Shown here: piece by piece, positions 61,398 through 64,000 of the stretch
How positions within the stretch are numbered: the stretch's first letter is position 1
Layout: the number at the start of each line of letters is the position of its first letter
NCBI RefSeq assembly: GCF_030247195.1
Contig: NC_080672.1
Span: 391,423,037-391,487,036, forward strand
Length of the DNA stretch: 64,000 nt
Direction of reading: 5' to 3'
From: Topomyia yanbarensis
Lineage: Eukaryota; Arthropoda; Insecta; Diptera; Culicidae
The notes under the pieces: model-generated
Told to the model about the DNA's origin: nothing
What the model saw: the letters and a program-made list of their open reading frames with translations, nothing else
Database searches by the model: none
Translations under genes and position numbers: made by a program

Positions 61398-61808
61398 CGC
61401 GATAACAAAAAGATCAAGATAATCCCCCGTCATCTGCAGCTGTCCATTCGAAATAACAAAGAGCTGAACAAATTGCTCTCCGCTGTGACTATTTCCCAGG
61501 GTGGTGTGTTACCTAAAATCCACACCATTCTACTGCCAAAGAAGAGCGAAAAGAAACCGAAGAAATCGGCTGTCACTGGAGAGAAGAAGAAAAACGCTGG
61601 TAGTGGTGGTGAGAAGGCCAAAAGCCAAAGGCTGCCGCTAAGAAACCGGCCGCGGCTGTTCCTGCAAAGACGGTAACTGCCACTAAACAGAAGGCCACCG
61701 CATCATCAAAGGCTGTGGCGAACAAACCAAAGACTTCTAAGCCAAAGAAGGCCCGGCGCACCTACAAAGAAAGTTGCACCAAATAAAATCACCGCTGCCA
61801 AGAAGTAA
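61398..61808 (+). pseudogene. Histone H2A C-terminal half joined to an H1-like tail, frameshifted
   Basis: From 61,398 the frame reads [53 protein letters not shown], i.e. H2A from late alpha-2 to its normal C-terminus. Instead of stopping, it continues [20 protein letters not shown]. After one frame change at about 61,622 it reads [18 protein letters not shown], and so on, and after a second at about 61,755 it reads GAPTKKVAPNKITAAKK, stop. The tail has histone H1 C-terminal composition. The first 70 or so H2A residues are missing. The alternatives are a deletion fusing H2A to a neighbouring H1, or decay of an H2A variant that once had an H1-like tail. Confidence 0.8.
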
Positions 61809-62406
61809 ATTCACACGTCCCTAATGTTACCAAAATTGTACTTTTCTAGACTAACAAAATCTACCTGTAAACAATTATTAGTGCTTATTTTTCGTTAATG
61901 ATATTTCCCATCAATTTTCTAGCTGGAGCAGCTGCACACCCATTAAAATAATGTTAGATATTCTTGATTGGTAAAACAATTAGTCTAATAATGAGCTGTT
62001 AATAAATAAACAAATCAATAAAAACACGAGTAGGTAATGTCAGAGACAAGCGATGTGAAGTAGAATACACTTTATGCTGTTAATATGAATGCTGCAAGTT
62101 TTACTATCTTCTGAAAGGTTTATTAAAACCAGTCTTAGATAAGTCAATACCAATACCTCAGAAGCCGCAGGTCTTCCATTTCATGCACCGATCTTGCACA
62201 TGTGGAACTTGACTAATTTCGTTAAGCTTCAAGCTACATTCGTGCATTTATAGTTGGTGTTCAATACCGGAATCGGATCATAGTTCCTCAGTCATCCACA
62301 GTCATCGCAATGCATTACCCTCAATTTAACATTTATTAGAAGATGAATTACTTCTTTGTCTTTACCAGACATGCATAAGAACGGTGTCGCACTGTTTTAG
62401 GGCAGT
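61809..62406. other. Gap, nothing recognised
   Basis: AT-rich sequence with no coding or repeat match seen within the window. Confidence 0.4.
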
Positions 62407-62570
62407 ATCCAGCTTTTTACGTGCCAAAATGACGGTCTAAATTGTTCAGTTGGTAATACGTTTAATTGCCCTTTTTTGACAATAATCGTTTACGCCAGCT
62501 TGACAGCAACGCCCAGTTGAAGATATCGGGCGTTCATTGAATAAACATTATGGCACGTAAAAAGCTGGAT
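62407..62570. mobile_element. 164-bp MITE with perfect 20-bp arms
   Basis: ATCCAGCTTTTTACGTGCCA (62,407-62,426) is exactly complementary to TGGCACGTAAAAAGCTGGAT (62,551-62,570). The interior is non-coding. Confidence 0.9.
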
Positions 62571-62984
62571 TGGATATTAATGGCATTCGGGATATGTGAT
62601 AGAATCCTGCAACTTTTTTCAGAAGCAAAACAGTTATTAGAAAAAGCAACGGCAGATTCATAAGTGCTGCTAGTTCCATTTTCTAACTAAATCTCAAGCC
62701 ATATTTGATCCAAAGTTTTTGATCGCCAGTGCCACGTCGTATCGTTGCTATAACTCAAAATGGCTTCTTTATCAAATGAACTGTTTCTGCAGAATGTATA
62801 TTGGTTCTATATTTTTACTCTTGACCCCTTTAATCTGGTTTTTGTTCCATTCCAAAATGGTTGCTTGCAGTGTTGACAACAGGGACAAGTTTGTAATGAT
62901 TTAGTTCTTATATAAAAAATGATTCATGGCAGAGTATAAATACAGGGTGATTAAACATTTAATTTTACAATAATTTACAGTAAG

Positions 62985-63276
62985 TTATAGAGCTATGCTG
63001 CAATACAAAAACAGTAAACTTTAACGTTTCTACAGTAAATTTCAATGTGAACTCGACTTTTACAGCAAAAAAGGGGGTGGTTATGTATCTTAACATTAAA
63101 AAATGGGTTTTCTCCATACATTTTTTTTCTCGAAAACAGTAAAATTTAATGTAAATTCACTGTATCAGTTTTTTGCTGAACAGTAAAATTGATTGTAACA
63201 TGAAATTGTATTGTAAATCTACTGCGAGAACTCTTCGTCAAACTATGTTGAAACAGCAATAACTACAATATTTATT
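62985..63276. mobile_element. MITE of the TTTACAGTAAA family, copy 2, interrupted
   Basis: Inverted relative of 15,595-15,930. It is interrupted by the family A hAT-like MITE at GTTTTATG; the few remaining terminal bases resume at 63,720. Confidence 0.75.
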
Positions 63277-63284
63277 GTTTTATG

Positions 63285-63711
63285 CAAAGAGAATAGTGAA
63301 AGAGACGAAGAGTGAAAATCAGTCAAAACGGCAACACTCCCTTTATGATGATTTCAACACTAGAATTTTGGCAACCGCTTCCACAGGCAGCACTTTACAT
63401 GACTCCTATTATATTTTGAAAACAAACCGTATGTCGATCGTTGGATTTGTTTATCAAACGATGCGCATTTCGAAACAAAGAGATGAAATAATTCTAAAGC
63501 TTGTTTTTACTCATACATATACTCTAGAATGCACCTCACAATCACGATTGAACCAAATTCTGACGAAAATTGAAATTTCTTTTTTAATAGATGTACAATA
63601 CTTATCTCCTCCAACTCAGGCATGAGTAATGTTTATTTACATTGCACGATTGGTCTGCTTAATAAGGTATTTGTGGCTTCACTCTATTCGTCTCTTTCCC
63701 TATTCTCTTTG
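63285..63711. mobile_element. hAT-like MITE family A, intact copy 2
   Basis: Termini CAAAGAGAATAGTGAAAGAG and TCTCTTTCCCTATTCTCTTTG are flanked by the perfect 8-bp duplication GTTTTATG (63,277-63,284 and 63,712-63,719). The body matches 34,305-34,675 plus 36,614-36,664 closely. The copy at 15.6 kb of the host MITE has a single GTTTTATG-equivalent site, a related empty site. Confidence 0.92.
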
Positions 63712-63724
63712 GTTTTATGATTGT

Positions 63725-64000
63725 ACACTCAAAAAAAAGTAAACGTTATGCCTATTGATTTTACACATAGATTTTTGCAATTAACGGAGGCATATAGACA
63801 CTATTTGCTGGCACATAAACCTAATGTGTGTATTTACAAGAAATATTAATCTTACATTCACATTTCATAACTATTAGGCACATAAAACCCCATTCTATAA
63901 CAATATGCACATATAACTTATGTGTGTGCATACATAGTTTATACAGTTGACACATAGAAGGTATGTGTGCGCGTGATAACAATAACATTCCTTTTTCATA
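63725..64000. repeat. Start of another AT-rich repeat, cut by the window end
   Basis: TACACTCAAAAAAAAGTAAACG resembles a MITE terminus; the following sequence has repeated GGCACATA/TATGTGTG words. The other end is outside the window. Confidence 0.45.

Overview
This window looks like nuclear DNA of a culicine mosquito (Aedes-like). Reasons: short exons with GT-AG introns encoding insect-type proteins, a very high load of transposon relics and palindromic MITEs, RNase H-bearing LINEs, TATG/CATA microsatellite-bearing dispersed repeats, and mariner-like transposase relics typical of Culicidae. No prokaryotic operon, CRISPR array, tRNA or rRNA gene was seen. The species is inferred from overall character only.

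Host genes form two clusters. Cluster 1 (14.1-21.3 kb) holds a SWEET sugar transporter (minus strand, 3 exons, 228 aa), an OXA1L mitochondrial membrane insertase (plus, 3 exons, 417 aa) and, tail to tail with it only 74 bp away, the cytosolic iron-sulfur assembly factor galla-2/CIAO2B (minus, 2 exons, 156 aa). Cluster 2 (39.0-55.5 kb) holds a CIMIP2/FAM166-type ciliary microtubule protein (plus, five visible coding exons, first exon not found, with introns of 2.6 and 8.5 kb full of transposons). Tail to tail with it is mitochondrial adrenodoxin/ferredoxin reductase (FDXR, dare in Drosophila; minus, 6 exons, 481 aa), followed by AIMP2 of the multi-tRNA-synthetase complex (minus, 4 exons). OXA1L, galla-2 and FDXR all serve mitochondrial or Fe-S biology, but nothing in the sequence shows that they are co-regulated.

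Broken host-like genes lie at the right end: a ZAD/C2H2 zinc-finger pseudogene (57.6-58.8 kb) enclosed by a 3.5-kb pair of inverted termini, and a divergent histone pair, H2B (minus, 60.9-61.1 kb) and H2A (plus, 61.4-61.8 kb). The H2A remnant runs directly into a histone-H1-like lysine/alanine tail.

The rest is layered transposon material. It includes two copies of an RNase H-bearing LINE (1-735 and 9.8-13.2 kb), two 3' fragments of another LINE (44.3 and 59.9 kb), two mariner-like transposase relics (30.8 and 48.1 kb), several fold-back elements, an 8.2-kb region with matched termini (21,863-30,102), and a clear three-level nest at 34,305-36,664 (hAT-like MITE, then a second 8-bp-TSD element, then a piggyBac-like element) in which every target-site duplication is readable. 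The most unusual signals are a family of 85-bp palindromes whose two arms co-vary between copies, an intron of galla-2 that is almost entirely a nested hairpin, a perfect 30-bp-arm hairpin at 30,467, a perfect 226-bp tandem duplication at 28,967, and duplicated TATA/initiator promoter-like units at 16.2-16.5 kb. I found no convincing previously undescribed multi-gene system.
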